This document shows, in pieces, positions 24,803 to 32,315 of a DNA stretch of 64,000 nucleotides. Origin of the DNA: CAWKEY01 sp963848675 (GTDB lineage: Bacteria; Pseudomonadota; Gammaproteobacteria; Methylococcales; Methylomonadaceae). The stretch covers positions 62,001-126,000 of the forward strand of contig CAWKEY010000036.1 in assembly GCA_963848675.1 (NCBI GenBank), in the 5' to 3' direction. Within the stretch, counting starts at the first letter, position 1. The number at the start of each line of letters is the position of its first letter. A program made the translations under genes and the position numbers. The notes below the pieces were generated by a model that was not told the origin of the DNA, did no database searches, and saw only the letters and a program-made list of their open reading frames with translations.

Positions 24803-25936
24803 TTAGGGGATGAACTTTTCCAAAATGCTATCGAGAAAATTCCAGCCTTTATTTGAACAAGCATACTGATTATTGTGCTGAATCAGCAAGTCCTGGCGCA
24901 CACAGGCAGACAAGGCCGGTTCCAGCGTATCGACAGCAAGCCCCGTGCTGGCTTGATAGGCCTCCAGGCTAAAGCCTTGCTTAAGGCGCAAATGATTCAT
25001 AATAAATTCCAAAGGCAGTTCATTTGTGGAAATAAATTCAGCCCCGCCGTTTTTTGGCAGGCTGCTTAAATATTGCTCGGGGCTTTTGCCTTTATAGCTG
25101 CGAATAATCTGATCCGGCATCTGTAGGCTTATTTTGCCGTGAGCGCCGGCGCCAATGCCCAAATAATCACCAAATTGCCAATAGTTTACATTATGCTGGC
25201 ACTGAAAACCCGGTTGGCTGTAAGCTGAAACTTCGTATTGCTGATAGCCCTGTTCGACCAGCATTTGCTGACAGTCTTTTTGCGTGTTAAAGATCAGTTC
25301 GTCGTTGGGTAATTTGGGCGGAAACTTATGAAAATAAGTGTTGGGCTCCAGGGTTAGCTGGTAAAAGGAAATATGCGTAGGTTTCAGGCTGACTGCGGTT
25401 GCCAGGTCTGTGAGACTGTCTTCAGCGCTGGCCTTCGGCAGGCCAAACATCAAATCCAGGTTAAAGTTGTCAAACCCTGCCTGATGGGCGATTTCTGCCG
25501 CATGGATGGCTTCCTGTGCGGAATGTACCCGGCCCAGTTCTTTAAGTAAGCGGTCGTTAAAGCTCTGAATGCCGATGGATAGGCGGTTAATGCCCAGGGC
25601 CCTGAATTCGGCAAATTTATGACTTTCAAAGGTGCCTGGGTTGGCTTCCAGGGTAATTTCAAGATCGGTTTTAAGCGCTGCCTGTTGTCTTATACCGGCC
25701 AATAAACGGTCAATAGCCGTCGGCGAAAACAAACTGGGCGTGCCTCCGCCGATAAAAATGCTGCTGATGGGGCGGGTGATTTGATAGCGGTTCAAATCGA
25801 GCGCTAAATCATTCAGCAGGGCATCAATATAGTGATGCTCAGGGAGATCGTCTTTAATCGCGTGTGAGTTAAAATCGCAATAAGGGCATTTTTTAATGCA
25901 CCAGGGGATGTGGATGTACAGGCTAAGTGGCAGCAA
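24803..25936 (-). CDS. hemW: Radical SAM heme chaperone HemW
   Basis: Formerly annotated as oxygen-independent coproporphyrinogen oxidase; the family inserts or traffics heme. The 377-aa frame opens with a TTG (LPLSLYIHIPWCIKKCPYCD). The radical SAM CxxxCxxC is CIKKCPYC, followed by FIGGGTPSLFS, LEITLEANPGTFE and GINRLSIGIQSFNDRLLKEL. NLDLMFGLPKAS and the C-terminal HemN_C region complete it. The extra Cys that HemN has in its cluster motif (CxxxCxxCxC) is replaced by Phe, as in HemW. No ATG is available near the TTG that keeps the N-terminal YIHIPWC block, so the TTG is the probable start. Confidence 0.93.
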   Translation of the reverse strand: MLPLSLYIHIPWCIKKCPYCDFNSHAIKDDLPEHHYIDALLNDLALDLNRYQITRPISSIFIGGGTPSLFSPTAIDRLLAGIRQQAALKTDLEITLEANPGTFESHKFAEFRALGINRLSIGIQSFNDRLLKELGRVHSAQEAIHAAEIAHQAGFDNFNLDLMFGLPKASAEDSLTDLATAVSLKPTHISFYQLTLEPNTYFHKFPPKLPNDELIFNTQKDCQQMLVEQGYQQYEVSAYSQPGFQCQHNVNYWQFGDYLGIGAGAHGKISLQMPDQIIRSYKGKSPEQYLSSLPKNGGAEFISTNELPLEFIMNHLRLKQGFSLEAYQASTGLAVDTLEPALSACVRQDLLIQHNNQYACSNKGWNFLDSILEKFIP

Positions 25937-26037
25937 GATGATAATTAAGTTATTTCGTTCATGGAGAGCTCAGTTTAACATTAATGGTTTGCTGAATAAG
26001 GCGCTTATTTTTTGATGCTTTTGTGCGAGAATGCAGG

Positions 26038-27279
26038 ATGACCATGACTTTGCGGAATCAACTGTTATTGCTGATTATACTGGGCTTGGCTGCGCTCATG
26101 CTAGCAGCGGGTGAAGTTTGCGCGGAAACCAGAAAAACCATTGAACTGCACTTTTTCTGGTCACACCGTTGTTCCCACTGTTTGGAGGCCGAACCGGTTC
26201 TGCAAAGGCTTGAGCAAAGCTATCCCTGGTTAACGGTGCATCGTTATGATTTAGTCAGCAACCAGGAAAATATCAAACGCTATGTCGATATGGCCGGAGC
26301 GCTGGGTCTTACCGCAAATGCCGTGCCCGGCTTTATTTTTTGCGGGCAAATGTTGGTCGGGTTTGATTCCGCCGACGGTATCGGCAAGGAGCTGGAATCA
26401 AGGCTGCTAAATTGTCTGAGCAGCACTGAAAGTGCGCAACTGGAGCAGGATACTGTTAGCTTGCCAATGCTGGGTGAGGTGCATTATCAGGATTTTTCAC
26501 TGCCGGTTTTTACTTTATTGATTGCTGCTCTGGATGCTTTTAACCCGTGTGCCTTTTTTGTGTTGTTTTTTTTGTTAAGCCTGATTACCCATAGCCGCAG
26601 CAGAGTCCGGATTGCCCTGATCGGAGGAACTTTTGTAGTGTTTTCCGGACTCATGTATTTTATGTTTATGGCGGCGTGGCTGAATCTGTTTTTGTTGACC
26701 GAATCGCTGGTTTTTATCACCGCAATAGCCGGCATGATTGCCATGCTTGTGGGTGCGATCAATGTGAAAGATTATTTCTTCTTTCAACAAGGCCCTTCCT
26801 TATCGATCCCGTCTGCCGCGAAACCTAAAATTTATCAGCGCATGCGTAATCTGACCCAGGCCGGGCACTGGCCGGCCATGATGGCGGCAGCCGTGGTGTT
26901 GGCGATAGCCGCCAACAGTTATGAGCTGTTGTGCACAGCAGGGCTGCCTATGGTGTATACACGGCTGCTGACTTTAAATGCACTGAGCACCGCCCAATAT
27001 TATTGGTATTTGGGCCTGTACAATGTAATTTATATCGTCCCGTTGCTGCTGATCGTGGCAGGCTTTACGGTGACCTTGGGCAATAAAAAACTCTCCGAAC
27101 AGGGGGGCCGGGTATTAAAGCTGCTGTCAGGAGCAATGATGCTGGGATTGGGGGGGATTTTATTATTCGCGCCTGATTTACTAAGTAGTCTTTGGGTATC
27201 TGTTGCAGTCGTACTGGCTGCCATGGCAATTGCGGGTGTATTTTATAGTATTGAGCGTTTCCGGCAAAAACCAGGCTGA
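26038..27279 (+). CDS. Thioredoxin-domain membrane protein with CcdA/DsbD-like core
   Basis: A 413-aa protein from the ATG at 26038. A signal or anchor (LLLLIILGLAALMLAAGEVC) leads to a thioredoxin/glutaredoxin-like domain with the active-site CxxC in HRCSHCLEAEP, a variant of CPHC. Six or more membrane spans follow, beginning with the CcdA/DsbD-like motif LDAFNPCAFFVLFFLLSLIT. A second conserved Cys sits in ANSYELLCTAGLPMVYTRLL, analogous to the paired membrane cysteines of DsbD/CcdA. The arrangement (thiol domain first, transporter second) suggests electron transfer across the membrane to a periplasmic thiol domain. The substrate is not evident. Confidence 0.75.
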   Translation: MTMTLRNQLLLLIILGLAALMLAAGEVCAETRKTIELHFFWSHRCSHCLEAEPVLQRLEQSYPWLTVHRYDLVSNQENIKRYVDMAGALGLTANAVPGFIFCGQMLVGFDSADGIGKELESRLLNCLSSTESAQLEQDTVSLPMLGEVHYQDFSLPVFTLLIAALDAFNPCAFFVLFFLLSLITHSRSRVRIALIGGTFVVFSGLMYFMFMAAWLNLFLLTESLVFITAIAGMIAMLVGAINVKDYFFFQQGPSLSIPSAAKPKIYQRMRNLTQAGHWPAMMAAAVVLAIAANSYELLCTAGLPMVYTRLLTLNALSTAQYYWYLGLYNVIYIVPLLLIVAGFTVTLGNKKLSEQGGRVLKLLSGAMMLGLGGILLFAPDLLSSLWVSVAVVLAAMAIAGVFYSIERFRQKPG

Positions 27280-27348
27280 TGAAAAGCCCGCTGACAGCCG
27301 GTTACGAAGATGTCCTGACTCACTTTACACTTTTACTAACGAGAACAC

Positions 27349-28008
27349 ATGCGACTTTTATTGGTTGAAGATGATGAAATACTCGGCGACGGTTTACAGG
27401 CCGGCTTAATAATGGAAGGCTATGCCGTTGATTGGCTTACCAATGGCAGAATGGCGGATGAGGCCTTAAAACTTAATAGTTATGAGCTGATTGTGCTGGA
27501 TTTGAATTTGCCGGATATGGATGGTTTGTCAATCCTGAAAGCACTGCGAGCACGCAAAGATGAAACTCCGGTGCTGGTGTTGACGGCCAAGGACACGGTG
27601 CCGGACCGGGTGTTGGGTTTGGATAGCGGCGCCGATGATTTTGTCGTTAAACCCTTCGATTTGAATGAAGTCTGCGCCCGCTTACGAGCGCTGGCCAGGC
27701 GCCAGGAAGGCAGGGGCAGCCCAACGATTGAGCATAAAGGCATTGTGCTGGATCCGGCTTCGCACCAAGTCACTTTTAACAATGAAAAAGTCGAACTGTC
27801 GCAAAAAGAATTTGAGATATTGAGCTTTTTAATGAGTAATATAGGCCGGGTTATTTCCAGAGCCAGGCTTGAAGAAAGCCTTTATTCCTGGGACTCCGAT
27901 ATCGAAAGTAATACCGTTGAGGTACATATTCATTATCTGAGGAAAAAACTGGATCCGGCCATTATTCGCACTGTTAGAGGTGTGGGTTACATTATTGATG
28001 AAGATTAA
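27349..28008 (+). CDS. OmpR-family two-component response regulator
   Basis: A 219-aa regulator of the QseB/PmrA type. The receiver domain (residues 1-115) has the acidic pair in LLVEDDEILGDGL, the phosphoacceptor Asp in LIVLDLNLPDMDGL (about residue 51), and the switch residues in LVLTAKDTVPDRVLGLDSGA and the KPF motif. The winged-helix output domain has VELSQKEFEILSFLMSN and VEVHIHYLRKKLD...RTVRGVGYII. Its TAA stop overlaps the ATG of the histidine kinase (TAATG). Confidence 0.94.
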   Translation: MRLLLVEDDEILGDGLQAGLIMEGYAVDWLTNGRMADEALKLNSYELIVLDLNLPDMDGLSILKALRARKDETPVLVLTAKDTVPDRVLGLDSGADDFVVKPFDLNEVCARLRALARRQEGRGSPTIEHKGIVLDPASHQVTFNNEKVELSQKEFEILSFLMSNIGRVISRARLEESLYSWDSDIESNTVEVHIHYLRKKLDPAIIRTVRGVGYIIDED

Positions 28009-29444
28009 TGAATTATTCCTTAAGACAACTGCTGTTATTTACCCTGCTGACCTCCTTGTTGCTGGTTTGGGGTATTGCGGCATACAAAGGCTATAGAGAA
28101 ATCCGCAACGAAGTGACGGCGTTATTCGACGCAGAACTGGCCCAATCAGCCCGGGCCTTAAATTCATTTGTCGCGCACTTGCTGATATCTGGCTCGCTTT
28201 ATGATCTTTGGGATCTAGAAAAAACAGAGAAGTTTGAATCGACCAAAATCTTCAATCATCGTTATGAAAAAAAACTGGCTTTTCAATTGGTTTATAAGGA
28301 TCAGGGTCTGATTCTGCGTTCAGAAAGCGCGCCGCCTTTGGCTTTATCGGCTGCAACTAATGGTTTTAGCAAAACCAAAATCAATGATCATCTTTGGCAT
28401 GTTTTCAGTATTTCGCAGGCGAACAATGAATATATCATTCATGTCGGACAACGCGATGAGATACGCCAGGAAATGAAGGATGATATTTCCAAGCACCTGA
28501 TCAAACCGTTTGTGATCAGCCTGCCTTTTTTAGGCCTGGCGATCTGGATTATTGTCGGACGCGCCTTAAAACCGCTTAACCAGCTGGCTGGCCAGCTTGC
28601 CCAGCGCGAAGCCAGTTATCTTGAGCCCTTGCCGACAACCAAACTGCCCCGTGAAATTGTGCCGGTAGTCAATGAGCTCAACACTTTGTTTGCCCAATTG
28701 GAGCAGGCTTTTGAACATGAGCGGCGTTTTACTGCCGACGCCTCGCATGAATTAAGAACGCCCCTGGCTGGCTTGCTAACGCAGGCGCAGGTTGCTTTAC
28801 GAACAAATGATGAAACCGTGCGCAAACAGGCACTGAGAAGGATAGAGCAAGCCGTCAAAAGAATGACAAATATGGTCCAGCAATTACTGACTTTTTCTCG
28901 TATAGACTCCAGCTCGGAGTATTTAACCAAGGAAATGACTGTATTGGGGCGCGAAATTGTTAAGGTTGTTGCGGAACTTGAGCCCGAGGCGCATAAAAAA
29001 AGTATCCGCATGGAATTTGATGAGGACAACGCCGTGCCCATCGTCGGCAATAACCAGCTGATCAGTATCTTGATCAGAAATCTGATCGACAACGCCATAA
29101 AATACACGCCGATTAACGGCACTATCCGGATAGCCCTGTCTGGCCAGGACAAATATTTGGAGCTGGCTGTCGAGGATTCAGGCCCCGGGATTGCCCCTGA
29201 GCAATATGAAGCCTCCCTGAAACGCTTTCATCGTTGTCTTGAAACGGCCAATGCCGCGCAGGGTAGTGGCCTGGGGTTTTCAATGGTGCAAAGAATCGCG
29301 GCCATTCATAACGCCGAGCTGAGCTTGAGCGAATCCCAGTTTGGTGGCTTAAAAGTCAGCGTGGCATTCCCGCTGCCGAAAAAACCCGCCGAGAAAAATC
29401 GAACCAAAAAACTGGGATTCTTCCACCTCAAAAAAAGCACCTGA
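28008..29444 (+). CDS. Two-component sensor histidine kinase (QseC-like)
   Basis: A 478-aa inner-membrane kinase, cognate to the preceding regulator. It has two membrane spans (about residues 7-27 and 163-182) around a ~135-residue periplasmic sensor (2CSK_N-like). An HAMP-like linker ends at the phosphoacceptor histidine in FTADASHELRTPLAGLLTQA. The ATP-binding boxes are IRNLIDNAIKYTP (N), VEDSGPGIAPEQ (G1) and GSGLGFSMVQRIA (G2). The signal is unknown; QseC/PmrB relatives sense metals, cationic peptides or quorum signals, and nothing here distinguishes these. Confidence 0.92.
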   Translation: MNYSLRQLLLFTLLTSLLLVWGIAAYKGYREIRNEVTALFDAELAQSARALNSFVAHLLISGSLYDLWDLEKTEKFESTKIFNHRYEKKLAFQLVYKDQGLILRSESAPPLALSAATNGFSKTKINDHLWHVFSISQANNEYIIHVGQRDEIRQEMKDDISKHLIKPFVISLPFLGLAIWIIVGRALKPLNQLAGQLAQREASYLEPLPTTKLPREIVPVVNELNTLFAQLEQAFEHERRFTADASHELRTPLAGLLTQAQVALRTNDETVRKQALRRIEQAVKRMTNMVQQLLTFSRIDSSSEYLTKEMTVLGREIVKVVAELEPEAHKKSIRMEFDEDNAVPIVGNNQLISILIRNLIDNAIKYTPINGTIRIALSGQDKYLELAVEDSGPGIAPEQYEASLKRFHRCLETANAAQGSGLGFSMVQRIAAIHNAELSLSESQFGGLKVSVAFPLPKKPAEKNRTKKLGFFHLKKST

Positions 29445-29451
29445 GTCCGGC

Positions 29452-30324
29452 TTAATACAGTATCAGATCATCGGGTTCCTGTATTACCGGATTGGAGAGT
29501 CTGCCGATGCCCTCAATTTCAATGCTAACGACCTGCCCCGGTTTCAGATAACCGCGCGGCTGCATTTTTACGCCGACGCCGCTGGGCGTGCCGGTGGCAA
29601 TGACATCGCCGGGCTCCAGCGTCATCGCCTGCGATAAATAGGCAATCATTTCAAAACAGTTAAAGATCATCTGTCTGGTATTGGCATGCTGGCGCAGCTC
29701 ATCATCAACCCAGGTTTTAAGGTTCAAATTATGCGGATCGCCGATTTCATCTCGGGTAACCAGCCAGGGCCCCAGCGGGCCAGCCGTGTCGAATGATTTG
29801 CCCAGCATCATGGTCGGAGAACGGATTTGCCAGTCGCGCACCGAGACATCATTGGCAATAGTAAAGCCGGCAATGACTAGCTCGGCTTTAGCAATAGGCA
29901 CATGACGGCAGCGCTTGCCGATCACAAAGGCCAGTTCACCTTCGTAATCCAGTTTTTCCGAGACTTTCGGTCTGAAAATGGCATCGCCAGGGCCGATAAC
30001 GCAGCTGCTTTGTTTGCTGAAAAAACTCGGATATTCGGGCTTTTCCTTGCCGGTTTCGGCAATATGGTCGGGATAGTTCAGGCTGATGGCCAGAAATTTT
30101 CCAGGCCTTGGAACCGGGGCTTCAAGTTTGACAGCAGACAGGGCGATCCGGCTGCCGCCGCTGTCGATTTGGCGCTGCATTGCCGCCAATGCGTCTGAAC
30201 CCGCTGTTAGAAAGTCGATCATGGTTGGAGGAATTGCGTTGTTGCCCTTGCTGTCCACCACCTCATTATCAATAATCGCACCGGGCCGGGTTTCGTTATT
30301 ATGCGTAAAAGTCACCAGTTTCAT
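29452..30324 (-). CDS. Fumarylacetoacetate hydrolase (FAH) family protein
   Basis: A 290-aa protein from the ATG at 30324 (MKLVTFTHNNETRPGAII); a start nine codons upstream is possible but poorly supported. The FAH fold is shown by APVPRPGKFLAISLNYPDHI, FFSKQSSCVIGPGDAIFRP, the metal-ligand block KLDYEGELAFVIGKRCRHV, and DVSVRDWQIRSPTMMLGKSF. MTLEPGDVIATGTPSGVGVK closes the active site. Substrates in this family include acylpyruvates, oxaloacetate and aromatic ring-cleavage products; I cannot choose among them. The gene converges with the histidine kinase and is divergent from rpe. Confidence 0.88.
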   Translation of the reverse strand: MKLVTFTHNNETRPGAIIDNEVVDSKGNNAIPPTMIDFLTAGSDALAAMQRQIDSGGSRIALSAVKLEAPVPRPGKFLAISLNYPDHIAETGKEKPEYPSFFSKQSSCVIGPGDAIFRPKVSEKLDYEGELAFVIGKRCRHVPIAKAELVIAGFTIANDVSVRDWQIRSPTMMLGKSFDTAGPLGPWLVTRDEIGDPHNLNLKTWVDDELRQHANTRQMIFNCFEMIAYLSQAMTLEPGDVIATGTPSGVGVKMQPRGYLKPGQVVSIEIEGIGRLSNPVIQEPDDLILY

Positions 30325-30393
30325 AGCTTTGTCAGTCCTGTATTTATTCAAGTGCCGCTATTTTATAACGAAGAACACCCGGCAAAAAAAAGA

Positions 30394-30399
30394 TATAAT
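30394..30399 (+). promoter_or_regulatory. Candidate -10 hexamer for rpe
   Basis: A perfect TATAAT lies 31 bp upstream of the rpe ATG. The hexamer 17 bp further upstream is a poor -35 match, so this is a weak prediction. An AGAGGA ribosome-binding site follows at about 30417. Confidence 0.35.
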
Positions 30400-30429
30400 G
30401 GCCGTTTTTAACGCAAAGAGGATCAAAAA

Positions 30430-31101
30430 ATGACTAAAAACTGGATTGCCCCCTCTATTTTGTCAGCGGACTTCGCCAGATTGGGCGAAGAAGTTGATAA
30501 TGTTTTAGCCGCCGGCGCCGATGTCGTGCATTTTGATGTCATGGACAATCATTTTGTGCCAAACCTGACCATAGGCCCACTGGTTTGCGAGGCTTTAAGA
30601 AAGCATGGCGTTACCGCACCGATTGATGTGCATTTGATGGTAGAACCTGTTGACCGCATTATTCCTGATTTTGCCAAAGCCGGCGCCAGTTATATTACCT
30701 TTCATCCGGAAGGTTCCGTGCATATCGACAGAACCCTGCAACTGATCAAAGACTGCGGCTGCAAGGCCGGTCTGGTGTTCAACCCCGGCACACCGCTGCA
30801 TCATCTTGATTATGTCATGGATAAGCTCGACATGATTTTATTGATGTCGGTGAATCCGGGTTTTGGCGGTCAATCGTTTATCCCGTCAGCCCTTGATAAA
30901 TTGCGCGAAGTCAGAAAAAGAATTGATGCCAGCGGTTTTGATATTCGCCTGGAAATCGACGGCGGCGTAAAAACCGACAATATTCGTGAAATTAAAGCAG
31001 CTGGAGCCGATACCTTTGTTGCGGGTTCAGCGATTTTCAGTCAGCCTGATTACAAAAAAGTCATTGATGAAATGCGTGCCGAGTTGGCTAAAGCCGGTTG
31101 A
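30430..31101 (+). CDS. rpe: Ribulose-phosphate 3-epimerase
   Basis: Interconverts ribulose 5-phosphate and xylulose 5-phosphate in the pentose phosphate pathway. It would also serve the ribulose monophosphate cycle if this is a methanotroph. The 223-aa TIM-barrel protein has WIAPSILSADFARLGEEVDN, DVVHFDVMDNHFVPNLTIGP (metal ligands His and Asp), IDVHLMVEPVDRIIPDFAKA, ILLMSVNPGFGGQSFIPSAL and EIDGGVKTDNIREIKAAGAD. In many proteobacteria rpe is followed by gph and then trpE. Here it is followed by a palindromic repeat, an AT-rich island and then trpE. Confidence 0.97.
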   Translation: MTKNWIAPSILSADFARLGEEVDNVLAAGADVVHFDVMDNHFVPNLTIGPLVCEALRKHGVTAPIDVHLMVEPVDRIIPDFAKAGASYITFHPEGSVHIDRTLQLIKDCGCKAGLVFNPGTPLHHLDYVMDKLDMILLMSVNPGFGGQSFIPSALDKLREVRKRIDASGFDIRLEIDGGVKTDNIREIKAAGADTFVAGSAIFSQPDYKKVIDEMRAELAKAG

Positions 31102-31110
31102 GCATTAAGC

Positions 31111-31208
31111 GCGTAGGGCGGTTTTGCGCAAGCAAACCGCCAACCGCCGCACAACGCCGATGACAGCCTGGCGGTGTGCGGTGGATTGCTTAGCGGCGAA
31201 CCCTACGC
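31111..31208. repeat. Palindromic repeat GCGTAGGGCGG...CCCTACGC
   Basis: The outer arms GCGTAGGG (31111) and CCCTACGC (31201-31208) flank a GC-rich interior. Within it is the hairpin GGCGGTTTGC-type (GGCGGTTTT...AAACCGCC). The second half repeats the theme as GTGGATTGCTTAGCGGCG. It directly precedes the start of the AT-rich gene pair and ends about 20 bp before the first ATG, so it marks the left edge of the island. Confidence 0.65.
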
Positions 31209-31227
31209 CTTACGCGGATTGCATAAA

Positions 31228-31971
31228 ATGAAACAAAATGAAGCCGTAATACTTACTCTAGAAAAATTAGGTGGTGTAGCAACACTTGGGCAATTAAATC
31301 AAGAGGTTTTTAAAATAGCCGATTGTGAATGGAAAACAAAAACACCATTTTCCAGTATCAGAAGAATTGTTCAATTGGATAAAAATATTTACAAAATAAA
31401 ACCTGGCTTGTATGGTTTATTGAGTTTCAAAAAATCATTAGAAAGCAATGGTATTATTCAAGAAACTGAAACAAATAAAGAATCGAAAGATGTTATTGAA
31501 TTTAATCACTCATATTTTCAAGGACTTCTTCTGACAATAGGAAACTTAAAAGGTTTAAAAACATTTGTACCCAACCAAGATAAAAATCGCTTCTTTTTGA
31601 ACACCAAATTAATTGAAATTAGAACAATTAATCATATACCACAATATACTTATCAAAATCTTGTAAAAAGAAGTTCAACAATTGATGTCATTTGGTTCAA
31701 TGAAAGAGAAATGCCACATTCTTTTTTCGAAGTTGAGCACTCTACGGATATTCAAAATTCATTGTTGAAATTTAATGACTTACAAGATTTTTATTCACGA
31801 ATGATTATAGTTGCAGATTTAAAAAGAAAAGATGAATATTTGAATAAAATTAAATATTCAGCTTTTAACGATTTGAATAAAAAAAACAGAGTCTCTTTTA
31901 TGAGTTATGAAGCTTTGAATAAACAATATGAAAGAATAATTGAGCAACAACAATTTGAATTTACTTTATGA
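31228..31971 (+). CDS. Winged-helix protein with PD-(D/E)XK nuclease-like C-terminal domain
   Basis: A 247-aa protein from the ATG at 31228. Residues ~3-65 look like a winged-helix/HARE-HTH-type domain (AVILTLEKLGGVATLGQLNQ ending in IYKIKPGLYGLL), a type that accompanies restriction and chromatin enzymes. Residues ~95-205 resemble a restriction-endonuclease-like fold. Asp153 (TIDVIWF) is followed after 14 residues by E168-V-E170 (FFEVEHST) and an amphipathic NSLLKFNDLQDF helix. This is a variant of D-Xn-ExK with Glu in the Lys position, so catalysis is uncertain. The gene is much richer in A+T than rpe or trpE and overlaps the next gene by ATGA. No methyltransferase is adjacent. Confidence 0.6.
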   Translation: MKQNEAVILTLEKLGGVATLGQLNQEVFKIADCEWKTKTPFSSIRRIVQLDKNIYKIKPGLYGLLSFKKSLESNGIIQETETNKESKDVIEFNHSYFQGLLLTIGNLKGLKTFVPNQDKNRFFLNTKLIEIRTINHIPQYTYQNLVKRSSTIDVIWFNEREMPHSFFEVEHSTDIQNSLLKFNDLQDFYSRMIIVADLKRKDEYLNKIKYSAFNDLNKKNRVSFMSYEALNKQYERIIEQQQFEFTL

Positions 31972-32150
31972 AAACCTTTAAAGTGCAAATAGAAGAACAA
32001 CTGTCGAGAACAGAATTAGTATTAGCGGAATCGGAAGAAGAAGCATATTCCAAAATAAAAAAATCATATTTTAAGGAAGAAATCGTTTTAGGCGAAAATG
32101 ATTTTGTGCAAGTTGATTTTATTGTAATCGAAAATAATAAATTCAGATGA
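31968..32150 (+). CDS. DpnD/PcfM-like small protein
   Basis: A 60-aa protein beginning MKTFKVQIEEQLSRTELVLA and containing the acidic helix ESEEEAYSKIKKSYFKEEIV and the segment LGENDFVQVDFIVIE. This pattern (KTFKV-I-E-L-R, then AESEEEA, then an EIVL..DDF.-like strand) is that of the DpnD/PcfM family. DpnD is encoded beside the DpnI restriction enzyme in Streptococcus pneumoniae; its function is not established. Here it overlaps the nuclease-like gene by ATGA and shares its low G+C content, so the two form one unit. The family call is by eye. Confidence 0.65.
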   Translation: MKTFKVQIEEQLSRTELVLAESEEEAYSKIKKSYFKEEIVLGENDFVQVDFIVIENNKFR

Positions 32151-32315
32151 TTTTTATTTCATAACGGACTTCAATCTGAGATGACTCACATTACTTCCAT
32201 CTTACTTAGAAATAGAGTCGCTTAGAAAGCGCAATGTGCATTCTGATTGATAGCTCTATCTGGATAGATGCTTCACTTGCCAAACTCTACACACACGTTG
32301 AATAACAAAACCACC

